64,000 nucleotides of DNA, taken from Candidatus Sericytochromatia bacterium (GTDB lineage: Bacteria; Cyanobacteriota; Sericytochromatia; UBA7694). The stretch covers positions 1-64,000 of the forward strand of contig JADMKE010000024.1 of assembly GCA_018780035.1 (NCBI GenBank). Direction: 5' to 3'. Position 1 is the stretch's first letter, and each line of letters starts with the position of its first letter. The notes below the pieces were generated by a model. The model was not told the DNA's origin. It was given only the letters and a program-made list of their open reading frames with translations, and did not search any database. This document shows, piece after piece, positions 26,766 through 36,302 of this stretch. Position numbers and translations under genes: made by a program.

Positions 26766-29471
26766 ACACAGCCATTGAAATCTGCGTTCTAAGATCTTTG
26801 GGCCGTATTCTTGGGAGAACCGATGACCCAGCCAATCTTGAACCACCGATTTTCGGGCATCACTCAGGGCTTGTTCAAACGCTTCATTTCGATTTCCATC
26901 GTGTTCAATATCTTGTAATAATGTGATCATGTCGACAACCAAAACATGTTGTCCTGCACGAAGGATTAAAGCTGAGAAAATACGGGCTTGATTGCCTTTG
27001 TACTTATATTCATTTCCATTGACGCGCAAAGTCAATCGGCTATTCTCATTGTCATAACTCAAGATGCTCACATTGAGGATTGGTAGCAATTTGGCATTGG
27101 CGCTCAAGGGATCTGTTATCCAATCATTCATCAACTGCATTCTGAATTTGCGGATATGGGCGTAGAGTTTCATCAACCACGACTCGTTCTCTGTGTTGAC
27201 CCCTTTGGGTATAAAATCAGTCACAGGGACTTTCATCTGAGCTGCTTGAGACAAAATCAGCCCCCGATCAAAAAGGGTTGAGGGTATCACCGTTTGTACA
27301 ATCGGGTTTTTAGCTCTGACTTGCTCTAATGCCAGAAATCCGCCATTGGGTAGCGGTTCTGAACCGTCCTTGAGCGGTATCATCATATCTAGGCTGAGGA
27401 TATCTGGAATAAATTCTTCCAGGCAATCAGAAAGACTTTCTAACGATGACACAACACGAAACGCCAGTCCCATATTTTCTAATAATTCCGAGATCTGTTT
27501 TTGCCAGAGGGGTTCGTCTTCAATCACCAAAACCCTTGGCTCAGGCCATTTCAATGGGCTCAGATCGCCAATGAAGTCATTGTCGTCCGCTTCAAAATCT
27601 GTTTCAGTAAATTCCGCTGCATAAGGGCTGTCATCATAAAAGCAAAGATTGCCAGGGGCAATACCAATGGCATTTTTCTTTTCTGCGTTGATTTTTCTTG
27701 ACTGAATAATCTCATTTGGGCCGATATTTCGCCCATTCTGATTGAATTTCTGGGCTATTTTTTTCTTGATAGTGCTGAGATGTTTTGAGACAGCCGTAGA
27801 TAAATCTCTGTTCTCATGGAGTACTTTATAATTTTCTCGTTCAGCGTACCACTCAGAGGGCAGTTTCAGGCTCATGCCATCGACATTCCCTTTCACCAGA
27901 GCTTTCAGAACGAGAATCTGAATCGGAGATAAATCTATTTCGAGCCCGTCGATACTGAATATTTCTTTTTCCGGATTCAAGCGGATCACGTGCGGCCGAT
28001 GGGCCTGATGATAAAGCAGCAAACACCATTCTTCCAAACGATGACGCAGATGGCGGGTCGAATTTTTTGCAACATAATCCGCATCATGGATACCCAACTG
28101 GGTTATTTGCAGATGGTCCTGATAACTGTGACCCGGCACAGAGAGAACAATTAAAGGCAGTGCGCCAGAAGTTTTCGTCACTTGCTCTAGGAGCGCTACC
28201 CCGTTCTGACGTTTGGGATCTTCTCCTGGCTGCGCAGGGATAGACAGATCGGTGACCAAGAGTAAAGGCACTTTTTCCAGGCTTTTGAGTAAAGCGGGTG
28301 CGATGGCTTCTGACAAAGAGGCACAAGCAAGTGCGGGGCCAAATACAATTTGCTCATTTAACTTAGGATGTTTTTCGCAGATTTCTTCGAGCAGATTCCA
28401 GACCGTGGCTTGCCAAGTGGGTTCATTTTCGACCACTAAAACATGAATTTTTTCGTGCTTAAATTTTTGAGGGTAATTGAGAGAGGTATGCTGTTTTTTA
28501 GCAACGATTTGTTCGGAAGTCTTTCTTTGATTGACTTCTGCTTCCAATCTTGGCAGATCTAAATTGTTGATTTTCAAGGCCAATTCTATCATCGGCAAGC
28601 TAGCGGCAAGATAGCCGAGATGCTGAGAGAGTGTATTGTGAAACAAAGCCGCCAGAGGCCGATCTGACCAGCCCTGCATTTGGGTAATTGACTCTGTTTG
28701 CTTGGCCAAAGCTTGCAGCTCTTCGGCTGAGGAGAGCGAATCCAAGCGCTTGAGGAAATCTGAGGGCAAAAGCTTTTGCTCTTCGGGGGAGATTTTTAGT
28801 TTGAAGTCGGTGACTTTATGCTTCAAGGCCTGCCAATGCAGCAGTAAATTCTCAAGGTGCTTGAAATTCAGCTCAGGCGTCTCTGTTTCATACTTCTGTT
28901 CATTTTCTGGGTTTGGATTCAGGCCAGTGAGTTTTTCTCGGACACTTGCTACAGGGAGATCTTTTGCCTCTAATAAGAGCGATTGAATTTTTTTAGCCAG
29001 TTTGTCTTGTGTCGGTCCGATCCAATTCAAATAGCGTTTTAAGGCCAAAGCAAAAAGCTCGTGGTTTGAGGGCCAATCCTGAAGCGTTTTAGCGGCATCG
29101 TGGTTGAGCTTTATCCATTCGTTGCTTCGAATCATTGAGCAAATATTCTGGCTATTTTCAAGCGAAAGTATCTCAGATTGACTGATTTTATTGTTTATCT
29201 CTGACTTTTTTATCGGCGAAATGGGCTCATGGGCTTCAAAGCGCAGCCAAGGGTAAAGAGAAAGCTGCAATGGCCCTTGGTGGCTCAACAAAACCACAGG
29301 CAGTCGCGATTCCTCGACCGCTCGATATCGCGCAAGCCATGTTATATTTTCGGTTTGATCCAAATTTACCAAAAAAGTCCCTTGCTTCGGCCACTCAGTT
29401 AAGCTGATTTGCTGGGGCTTGAGTAGTTTAAAAATGGGATGATTTGATTCTCCTACCCAAAAAATATTCAT
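26709..29471 (-). CDS. Tandem receiver / winged-helix response-regulator protein
   Basis: 920 residues with two receiver (REC) domains. REC1 (about 341-475) has the acidic pocket 'VVENEP', phospho-acceptor D408 in 'LLLVTDLSIP', and K469 in 'DYVAKNS'. REC2 (about 645-770) has 'VIEDEP' (E651, D652), D695 in 'ILSLDMMIP', and K756 in 'DFIPKG'. Each is followed by a C-terminal domain that looks winged-helix-like (about 495-585 and 800-900, 'RDLSTAVSKHLSTIKKKI'). The N-terminal ~100 residues look like a third, degenerate receiver. Receivers take phosphate from histidine kinases; no intact kinase is visible nearby. Start chosen at the ATG at 29471, preceded by CAGGAGT; the ORF extends to 29498. It is divergent from the receiver-HEPN gene at 29584, suggesting a joint system. 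Confidence 0.85.
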   Translation of the reverse strand: MNIFWVGESNHPIFKLLKPQQISLTEWPKQGTFLVNLDQTENITWLARYRAVEESRLPVVLLSHQGPLQLSLYPWLRFEAHEPISPIKKSEINNKISQSEILSLENSQNICSMIRSNEWIKLNHDAAKTLQDWPSNHELFALALKRYLNWIGPTQDKLAKKIQSLLLEAKDLPVASVREKLTGLNPNPENEQKYETETPELNFKHLENLLLHWQALKHKVTDFKLKISPEEQKLLPSDFLKRLDSLSSAEELQALAKQTESITQMQGWSDRPLAALFHNTLSQHLGYLAASLPMIELALKINNLDLPRLEAEVNQRKTSEQIVAKKQHTSLNYPQKFKHEKIHVLVVENEPTWQATVWNLLEEICEKHPKLNEQIVFGPALACASLSEAIAPALLKSLEKVPLLLVTDLSIPAQPGEDPKRQNGVALLEQVTKTSGALPLIVLSVPGHSYQDHLQITQLGIHDADYVAKNSTRHLRHRLEEWCLLLYHQAHRPHVIRLNPEKEIFSIDGLEIDLSPIQILVLKALVKGNVDGMSLKLPSEWYAERENYKVLHENRDLSTAVSKHLSTIKKKIAQKFNQNGRNIGPNEIIQSRKINAEKKNAIGIAPGNLCFYDDSPYAAEFTETDFEADDNDFIGDLSPLKWPEPRVLVIEDEPLWQKQISELLENMGLAFRVVSSLESLSDCLEEFIPDILSLDMMIPLKDGSEPLPNGGFLALEQVRAKNPIVQTVIPSTLFDRGLILSQAAQMKVPVTDFIPKGVNTENESWLMKLYAHIRKFRMQLMNDWITDPLSANAKLLPILNVSILSYDNENSRLTLRVNGNEYKYKGNQARIFSALILRAGQHVLVVDMITLLQDIEHDGNRNEAFEQALSDARKSVVQDWLGHRFSQEYGPKILERRFQWLCLHINPVEQRAVDLSLIEG

Positions 29472-29491
29472 CAATTGACTCCTGAAAAATT

Positions 29492-29526
29492 TTGACACTT
29501 AGCGACGAAACCCGCAAAGATATAAT
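29492..29526 (+). promoter_or_regulatory. TTGACACTT-N4-ACGAA promoter for the receiver-HEPN gene
   Basis: TTGACACTT-AGCG-ACGAA at 29492-29509, then TATAAT at 29521-29526, 23 bases after TTGACA. The gene starts 57 bases further on. This is the copy with the clearest -10 box. Confidence 0.65.
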
Positions 29527-29583
29527 AATGCATGTCTGCAATACTTACCAATTTGTTGTGCAGCGAAATTCCGAGGTAGTGCC

Positions 29584-31422
29584 ATGCAGCCAGTCGTGAT
29601 CGAACACCAACCCAGCTTTTCTGATGCTCTTTGCCAACGTTTCGGCGGACGCCCGCTGATAGATGCAGGACTTGAACTCCCAGATTTTGAAGCTTTGATA
29701 CAGCAGTTACTTCAAGAATACCTAGATAATCGCCCAGAATCGTATCTGATCAATATCAATTTAAAGTTAAAAGATCGCAATCTGATTGATTCAGCTGGAG
29801 CAGAAATACTCTATCGCTTAAGATTAGCAGGTATTTTTGCACCTGTCTTAATGTATACCTACGAAGATATTTCAGCCGTTTTAAGGCGGCATCCAGAACA
29901 AACGCTTTTGTTTTCACCTGGAATCCGAATTGCAAAGCTGCCTGGTGATTTTGATGGCATGCCGCTTTTGCTCACAAAAGCGGCCAGTGATCGTGTCGAT
30001 AATCAGGGATTGATGCGTTATCTTCAAATAGAACCGCGCATGAACGCAATCAAAAGCTTGGATCGGCATGAAATGGCCAATCTGCTTGGCATGTTGCAAA
30101 TTGCCCAAGTTGCAAAAGAAAGGGGGGATCTCAGCGATGCCGCTTTGTCCCGCTTAGCAAACTATATGCAGCATCAGCAAAAAAAGTTTTCTCCCGAAAT
30201 AAAAGAATATATGTCCTTACACCAATTCAGTCAACCGATGTCCTCAGGTTTCACACCACAGGCTGATTCCTTCGAGAAAATACCAATTCCAGAGAAACCA
30301 TTTCAAATTCTGTATATCGATGACCATTGGCAAGACGGGGGCTGGGGAGAGTTTCTGCGCGAATGGCTAGCCATCGAAGGGGAATGGACGACAGAGGGGC
30401 CTGCCACTCGTATAAAAGATGCTATTTTCAGTTTGAGCTGTTTGAATTTGTCTGAGCTGGATGAGCTCACTGCCTGTTTGAGTTATCAAGCCCAAACCAG
30501 CCGAATAAAAACAGATCTGGTACTCCTCGATTTGAACTTATTGGGGGCCCGCGAAGCGGGTTTGGCTGTAGAACAGCGCAGTGGCTACCAGCTATTGCAA
30601 TGGCTGAATCAAAAAGATCCCAGCCTGCCTGTGATTATGTTTACGGGCTCAGATCAAGCCCGAACACTTGAAACACTGCAAAATAATCAAATAATTGGCT
30701 ATGTGACCAAACAGGCCAATTCCATCGAGGCTGTTCGAGAATACGCCAAATTGTCTACACTGCTCAAACAGACAATTCAAAGCCGCTATCTGCGCCTGAT
30801 GTGGGATGACCTCTGTGCTTTTTCGCGTCAGATCAAGACGGATGATGTCACCCAGTGGCAAGAATGGTTCGGCAAGCATGAAGCCAAAATGGAGATTGAA
30901 ATTCTTTTGACCGAAGCCTATGGCATCATGCTGGGCTGGAGCCGCAGAAATAACAGCAAGCCCTCAGCTGCCAATCCCTTAAATCTGCTCTGCTTGCAAA
31001 TGCACCACATTTTTGAATTGTATTATCTCAAAGAAATTAAAAACTGTGATGGCTCAACCTGTGGCGACAAGATCAAATCATTCAAAATCAAGACCAAAGA
31101 CAAGGCGAAATTTGAGCTGCAAGAAGACCTTTTCTGGTATCTCAATCGGCTGCGCAATTGCATTTTGCATGAGAAATACCAAGCCAGTTTTAGTCAGGCT
31201 ATTTTTGCTTGGGTGGTCGTTCTGACACTCTTACTCAAGCAAACAACTGTCAGCAATACCGAACTGGCACGTACCATTTTTCAGGCGCACTTGTCTGATT
31301 CAAACACGACAGACAAGTGGCAACGTTTGCTAAAAAGCCGTATTTATCAGATTAAAGACCTGAGCGAGCTCTTTGATGCTTGTCGGGCATTGATCTGGCC
31401 GGGAGGAGAGCGTTGGCATTAA
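29584..31422 (+). CDS. Receiver-HEPN fusion protein
   Basis: 612 residues. The central receiver domain is complete: acidic pair D246/D247 ('LYIDDHW'), phospho-acceptor D316 ('LLDLNLLG'), T354 ('MFTGS') and K376 ('YVTK'). The C-terminal helical domain contains RNCILH (524-529) in 'LNRLRNCILHEKY', matching the R-x4-H motif, with a polar residue after R, of HEPN ribonucleases. The N-terminal ~130 residues have a receiver- or STAS-like alternation ('YLININLKLKDRNLIDSAGA'). The order suggests phosphorylation-controlled RNA cleavage, which is inference. GAGGTAGTGCC precedes the ATG. The stop codon overlaps that of the convergent pseudo-receiver gene by 4 bp. Confidence 0.87.
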   Translation: MQPVVIEHQPSFSDALCQRFGGRPLIDAGLELPDFEALIQQLLQEYLDNRPESYLININLKLKDRNLIDSAGAEILYRLRLAGIFAPVLMYTYEDISAVLRRHPEQTLLFSPGIRIAKLPGDFDGMPLLLTKAASDRVDNQGLMRYLQIEPRMNAIKSLDRHEMANLLGMLQIAQVAKERGDLSDAALSRLANYMQHQQKKFSPEIKEYMSLHQFSQPMSSGFTPQADSFEKIPIPEKPFQILYIDDHWQDGGWGEFLREWLAIEGEWTTEGPATRIKDAIFSLSCLNLSELDELTACLSYQAQTSRIKTDLVLLDLNLLGAREAGLAVEQRSGYQLLQWLNQKDPSLPVIMFTGSDQARTLETLQNNQIIGYVTKQANSIEAVREYAKLSTLLKQTIQSRYLRLMWDDLCAFSRQIKTDDVTQWQEWFGKHEAKMEIEILLTEAYGIMLGWSRRNNSKPSAANPLNLLCLQMHHIFELYYLKEIKNCDGSTCGDKIKSFKIKTKDKAKFELQEDLFWYLNRLRNCILHEKYQASFSQAIFAWVVVLTLLLKQTTVSNTELARTIFQAHLSDSNTTDKWQRLLKSRIYQIKDLSELFDACRALIWPGGERWH

Positions 31423-32108
31423 GAAATCAAGCTGTTGATCTCGCTGATCAGTGTCTCTGCGTTGTTTTCTGAGCTTGGGTCTTGCCGCCAGAGTTCCAAA
31501 GCCGTTTGCAGTCTGGATTGTGAGCTGTCGGGCAATGCTAGCATCAATTCACCCCAAAGTGTTTCAGGGGGGACTTCGCCCAGCAGAACACTGTGTGTGA
31601 TCGCTTCGATCACCTTTAAGCCTAATTCTTGGATATCTGGATTCGAAATGCCTTCTTGCAACTGGCGAATGATGCGTTTGAGTGTATTTTTCAGGCTATC
31701 GTAACTGGGCATTTGAGAATTAGGTGGAAAATTGGGCCGGAAAGGCTCACAAATAAAGCCCCGTTGGCGACACAGTTCTAATAACTCCTGAGCGTTATAA
31801 TCACTTAAACCACCGCCGCTGTAAAGTAAAAGGGCCGATGGTAAATTTGTCCATGTTGGCGGTAAATCTCGAATAAAGGCAAGCAGATCGGCGGGGTTTT
31901 CAAAGGCTGAAACATGGGCCAAAATGATTGCCGGTTCAGTCAGACATCGCGGTTCAAATTCTGAAGATTGAATTTGAGTGAGATCGGCTTCTTTGAGAAA
32001 CTCAAGCGCATCAAGGTCCAATGATAAATGGGGCAATAGACCATGTAGCATCTGTTCTCTCGTATTGTCTGTCTGAGCATCAAAATTAAAAACGGTTATG
32101 CTGGTCAT
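31419..32108 (-). CDS. Small pseudo-receiver-like protein
   Basis: 229 residues. The first ~130 alternate strands and helices like a receiver ('PAIILAHVSAF', 'SALLLYSGGG', 'FICEPFRPN') but the phospho-acceptor Asp and the conserved Lys are missing, so I call it a possible degenerate receiver. The rest is helical. Start at the ATG at 32108, 4 bp after the upstream gene's stop; an ORF extension to 32129 would overlap that gene. Co-transcribed with the 1094-residue gene. It may be a non-phosphorylated partner or adaptor in the receiver cluster. Its function is not recognised. Confidence 0.7.
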   Translation of the reverse strand: MTSITVFNFDAQTDNTREQMLHGLLPHLSLDLDALEFLKEADLTQIQSSEFEPRCLTEPAIILAHVSAFENPADLLAFIRDLPPTWTNLPSALLLYSGGGLSDYNAQELLELCRQRGFICEPFRPNFPPNSQMPSYDSLKNTLKRIIRQLQEGISNPDIQELGLKVIEAITHSVLLGEVPPETLWGELMLALPDSSQSRLQTALELWRQDPSSENNAETLISEINSLIS

Positions 32109-32112
32109 GGTT

Positions 32113-35100
32113 TTAGCACTTTCTTGCACTTTTTAGAATCATACCAATTTCAGTCATATTAGCAGGAGACGCTTTAAAACGAGAACTTGAAGGTAGTTCC
32201 TGCTCAAAACAGCGAATCCAGAAAAGCACATCAGGATCGGGTTCAATGGTTTGGACTTTGGGTACTTTGGTTGCTAAAAAGTCGGCTAATTTCTGAATAC
32301 TGCCGCTTAAATTCGAATTTTCAGCTTCGTCCCCTTCACGCAGTGCAGAATCTGGCAGATGGTTATCACAAATCAGGCGGATTTCCCATTCTTGCGTGCG
32401 GCAAGAGATCACGATTTCCTTGATGCGGCATTCATTTGGATCGGTACGCTGCGGAGAGAATACTTCGGCAACCAAACGGTAGAGTGGAGCCAATAAGTGA
32501 ACGGGTAATTGAGAGGTATGAGAATCCAGTAAAAGAGCCTCACCCACTGATTCAGCTATTAGCATAGCATTGTCACTGTCGTTAAGTTGATTCAGATGAT
32601 TCAGTAGCTTTTCGATTGAGGAGATATCGTGTTTATCCCCAGTGGCAGATTCATGCCATAAAAAAGGGAACTCAGCTCGTTCGTTCAAGGGGCGGGCGTC
32701 TAGAAAATTGCCTGCCAATTGGGCCAAATGTAGGTAAGGCTGTAAGGTTCCTGATACCGAACTTCGTTTGGGAGAGTGGCTGCGATGGAGCAGTAATTTG
32801 AGTAAAAGATAGATCTTTTGTTCATGTTCAAGCCATTCACGGGGAACCGTTTTTTTCCACCAATTTTCTCGTTGATTGGCTAAACGTGACGCTTTTGCCA
32901 ATTCGCAGAGCAAAGGCAGACTCAAGTATAGGCCTTGAGCATAAATGATTAGAATATATGAAGGCCATTTTGAAGCAAAATCTGTAGACAAACTATGAAA
33001 GGTGGGAATCGGGGAGTCACTTTCATCTCTACTTTGGCGATGCATGGATATCGAAACTTCAAAAATTTGTTTGGATTTAACACGATAATCAAATTTTTCA
33101 TCCTCAAAATAGGCGGCAGACTGCTTGAGTGCCTGCCTTTTTCCTGAAAGCCCCGAATGGTGTAAATACCAAATTTCTTCAGAAAAAAGCCATTGAAACT
33201 CTTCACGCATGGACATTAAACCATAAGTGCCCGGAAAAACATGATTTTGTAGTTTAAGTGCTTTGGTTTGAACTTTTTTGATATCATCGATCAGGTCCTT
33301 GAGGTTTTTTTCAACCCCAATCAAATGCTGAACAGAATCTCTTTCTTTTTGAGCTTGAAGTTTTTGATCTTCAGCTTTGAGTTGTTCTGCTTGGGCTGAT
33401 TGTAAATTTTGATAATCAGCATTGCGTTGATCGATAAAGTGATAATCTGTGTAGATGCGGGTCATTTCACCCATCAAGGCGATTTGTGATTTGAAACGCG
33501 GTGTGCTGAAAGGCCATTCAGCGCTATCTGCTTTGGTGATCAGGGTTCCTGTCATAAATGATGCAGGAACTTTGACTTTTCCTGTATCAGTTTCGAGCAA
33601 TTCATGGTTTAAGGGTTGATAGAAAAAGAAGGATTGTGAATCCAGATCTTGAAGCAAATCATTGCGATAAAAAAGCTCTGCTTCATAAAATGGATATGGT
33701 AAAAGTCTGAGGAATGTTTCCTCTGTTAAGGCATTTAATGGGGTTAAATCATCGGGGCGGCCAAAATCAAACTGTTCCCAATAATTTGCAGGCTCAGTTA
33801 CATTACCTTCAATAAACTTTTTTGCTTGCTGGTCCAAATACAAGCGGTAGTTCTTCCAATTGGCTAAATTCACTTCGTTTTCGTTAGGTAGAAAAACAGT
33901 CGCCAATTCGCCCATGAATAGCCAACTTAAATTGGGAGTTTTGGTTCCCAAACGGGCAGGGCAACTCAGGCGATGTAAGCTATCTACCAACCTGCGCAAT
34001 TGAAGATCGTGTTTTGGGTCAGGAACCGCTTCTGGGGCTAAACAGCCGAATTTTTGTAGACAACTGGCTGCGACTACCTCTACGTCAGTTGCAACCCCGC
34101 TTCTGAGTTGAGCACGTGCAGCCAGCAAAGTTGAAATCAGCTCAACAAAATATAAATCGCTGTCAGGCAAACAGAGAATTTCAAACGCAGATTGTATTCT
34201 TTGTTTTTTAAACACATCCAATTTCAATTGCTTTTGAACCAGGTCATGATATTTTTGCCTGAATAGTTCGCAGTATTTAGCATAGACATCAATTTGTTTC
34301 GCGCCACTTTTTCGCGGTAACTCCCATATTTTTCCTCCATTTTGGGTTTTTCGAATAAAACAAAAGGTGTCGTCATCAGCTTGTGTGATGTAGCGATACT
34401 TAAAACTGCAATCGCTGGATGTATTCAGCTCTCGAACAAAGGCGTGTACACCCAGTATTTGCAATTGTTTTTGTTCATTTGCTGGACGCAGCGGGAAAAA
34501 ATCATTGAAGATTTTTTTTGTGATATCTCTTTTAAGATCCTGTTCGTCTTGGATAATTTTCTCAAAGACATCATCTCTAAAACTCTGGGGATCTTTGATT
34601 TGTAAAATTTGCTCAAATAATTGCCAAACTGAGCTATAGCCCAAAATGTCCAAGTTTTCCATTGTGGAAACAAAGGAGTCGTTTTTCATACTGAGTGCAA
34701 AGGCCCGAATGACAGGTTCTGAGTTGAAAAATTTGCGCAAGGCGAAAATTAACCAAGGGGAAACGCGCAATTGCTGGGTGAGAGAGCCCGCTTGATAAAG
34801 GGGTTGCAGATAAGCCATCAAATGCATCAAAAAGGCTGAGTCCGTGCTATCCAAAACATGATGACTGTGCTGAAAAAGGTTGTTTTTCAACCAATCATAG
34901 CGTTCTTTTTGGCTCAGGGGGTCTATTTTGGTTGTGAAATTGAGGGCTTCGATTAAACTGGGGTTATCGAGATGTCGGATAGCGAGCAGCCAAAACGGGG
35001 CAGCCAAACTCTTCTTTTGGGGGTGCGGTTGGTCATTAAACTCTTGAAAGAGCTCAAGAAAATCTTGATTCACACGCTCTGAGAGGATGTTATGGTGCGT

Positions 35101-35397
35101 AGGCTTAGAAATGATAGCCAGTAAAAAACCCCAGAAATGGATCCAAAAGGATCCCCGTTGCTCTTGCTTTGCAGCAAGATTGGCTTGATGAAGGCAATAG
35201 CGCAATAAACTTATGGGCTTAATACTTTCAGCTGAAACATGGATGGCCTCTTGTGCTAATTTGACAATTTCTATGATTATTTTGGGGTTTTCAAGATCAA
35301 TGGGTAAAAATGAGATTGAATTTGCATCCGAATTGCCAGCTTGAAAGGCATTGAAGTCAGGTCTAATATAATTATTCCAAATCAAATCCGCTAACAT
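32113..35397 (-). CDS. Large protein with coiled coil and degenerate HATPase-like C-terminus
   Basis: 1094 residues, no family recognised over most of the length. A coiled coil lies at about 655-715 ('AQAEQLKAEDQKLQAQKERD'). Near the C-terminus 'LLAPLYRLVAEVFSPQRTDP' then 'EIRLICDNHLPD' resembles the N-box and G1-box layout of histidine-kinase ATPase domains, but the N-box asparagine and the glycines are not conserved. It could be a degenerate histidine kinase feeding or sequestering the neighbouring receivers. Start at the ATG at 35397 with GGAG 10 bases upstream; the ORF opens further at a TTG at 35412. Divergent from the phosphatase gene at 35531. Confidence 0.75.
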   Translation of the reverse strand: MLADLIWNNYIRPDFNAFQAGNSDANSISFLPIDLENPKIIIEIVKLAQEAIHVSAESIKPISLLRYCLHQANLAAKQEQRGSFWIHFWGFLLAIISKPTHHNILSERVNQDFLELFQEFNDQPHPQKKSLAAPFWLLAIRHLDNPSLIEALNFTTKIDPLSQKERYDWLKNNLFQHSHHVLDSTDSAFLMHLMAYLQPLYQAGSLTQQLRVSPWLIFALRKFFNSEPVIRAFALSMKNDSFVSTMENLDILGYSSVWQLFEQILQIKDPQSFRDDVFEKIIQDEQDLKRDITKKIFNDFFPLRPANEQKQLQILGVHAFVRELNTSSDCSFKYRYITQADDDTFCFIRKTQNGGKIWELPRKSGAKQIDVYAKYCELFRQKYHDLVQKQLKLDVFKKQRIQSAFEILCLPDSDLYFVELISTLLAARAQLRSGVATDVEVVAASCLQKFGCLAPEAVPDPKHDLQLRRLVDSLHRLSCPARLGTKTPNLSWLFMGELATVFLPNENEVNLANWKNYRLYLDQQAKKFIEGNVTEPANYWEQFDFGRPDDLTPLNALTEETFLRLLPYPFYEAELFYRNDLLQDLDSQSFFFYQPLNHELLETDTGKVKVPASFMTGTLITKADSAEWPFSTPRFKSQIALMGEMTRIYTDYHFIDQRNADYQNLQSAQAEQLKAEDQKLQAQKERDSVQHLIGVEKNLKDLIDDIKKVQTKALKLQNHVFPGTYGLMSMREEFQWLFSEEIWYLHHSGLSGKRQALKQSAAYFEDEKFDYRVKSKQIFEVSISMHRQSRDESDSPIPTFHSLSTDFASKWPSYILIIYAQGLYLSLPLLCELAKASRLANQRENWWKKTVPREWLEHEQKIYLLLKLLLHRSHSPKRSSVSGTLQPYLHLAQLAGNFLDARPLNERAEFPFLWHESATGDKHDISSIEKLLNHLNQLNDSDNAMLIAESVGEALLLDSHTSQLPVHLLAPLYRLVAEVFSPQRTDPNECRIKEIVISCRTQEWEIRLICDNHLPDSALREGDEAENSNLSGSIQKLADFLATKVPKVQTIEPDPDVLFWIRCFEQELPSSSRFKASPANMTEIGMILKSARKC

Positions 35398-35460
35398 TCT
35401 GGCCTTCTCCAAGTAAGTTCTGGTTCACAGTATAATGGATAAAATGCCCAATGAAAAATC

Positions 35461-35494
35461 CAGACACCTGACCACGATATGGATCTAGTATTCT
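35461..35494 (+). promoter_or_regulatory. Variant of the TTGACACTT-N4-ACGAA element before the phosphatase gene
   Basis: CAGACACCT-GACC-ACGAT at 35461-35478, then TATTCT at 35489-35494, 22 bases after GACA. It is weaker than the other copies but has the same layout, 36 bases before the start codon at 35531. Confidence 0.4.
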
Positions 35495-35530
35495 AAACTT
35501 AGAATTAACCAATTGCGAGAGTAAATTGCG

Positions 35531-36280
35531 ATGAATCAGTCCAAACCCAGTATTCTGATTGGCGATGTACACGGTTGTCTCGCTGAATTACAGGCTTTGT
35601 GGTCAAATCTGCCCTTGAGCTCAGATGCAGAAATCATTTTTCTGGGCGATCTTATCGACAAAGGTCCCAATTCAGATGGTGTGCTGCAATTTCTTAGCGA
35701 AATGAAAAATCACTATGATATCAAACTCATTTTGGGAAACCATGAATTAAAGGCCCTAAAAAGAGCTAAAAAATCTTTGCCCGTCGGATTTACACCCACT
35801 GATGAAAATGTCAAGCTATTGGAATGTTCGTTGCCCTTTTACTCCTTTGGAGACGGGCGTTACTTGGCTTTACATGCGGGTATTTTTCCGGCTTTTTTTC
35901 AATCTTATCCCAAACTCCCTGACTTATCTCAAGCAGGGGAATGGGATTCAAAATTGGTGGATCGGGTACACCGTTTTACCTTTTGTAGATATGTGAACCC
36001 AGCTGGGCAAACAGTTTCTTTGGGCCAAGAACAGGCCCAAGACTATTTTTGGGCAGAGAGCTATGATGGCCGTTGGGGCCATGTGTTTTTTGGGCATCAG
36101 CCCTTAATGAATGGGGTGGGCCATTTTCCGCATGCAACTGGTTTAGACACGGGCTGTGTCTATGGTGGTCATTTGACAGCCGCCTACATCGATGCTCATT
36201 CTCAAATCCAGTATTTTCAAGTGCGGGCAGAAAACAAATTTGCGGATCTCTTGACGGACGGCTATTCTTTGAAAAAATAA
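35531..36280 (+). CDS. PPP-family metallophosphatase
   Basis: 249 residues with the complete set of calcineurin-like metal-binding motifs: GDVHG at 11-15, 'FLGDLIDKGP', 'LGNHE', and later histidines in 'LHAGIFP' and 'FFGHQP'. The motif spacing is that of small bacterial PPP phosphatases (PrpA/PrpE-type Ser/Thr phosphatases or diadenosine-tetraphosphatases). The substrate cannot be told. It lies between two minus-strand genes of the receiver/HEPN/NACHT cluster, divergent from one and convergent with the other (22 bp between stops), so it may reset phosphorylation or remove a nucleotide signal. GAGAG lies 10 bases before the ATG. Confidence 0.88.
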   Translation: MNQSKPSILIGDVHGCLAELQALWSNLPLSSDAEIIFLGDLIDKGPNSDGVLQFLSEMKNHYDIKLILGNHELKALKRAKKSLPVGFTPTDENVKLLECSLPFYSFGDGRYLALHAGIFPAFFQSYPKLPDLSQAGEWDSKLVDRVHRFTFCRYVNPAGQTVSLGQEQAQDYFWAESYDGRWGHVFFGHQPLMNGVGHFPHATGLDTGCVYGGHLTAAYIDAHSQIQYFQVRAENKFADLLTDGYSLKK

Positions 36281-36302
36281 TCAATGAAGATCAACTGGGC
36301 CA

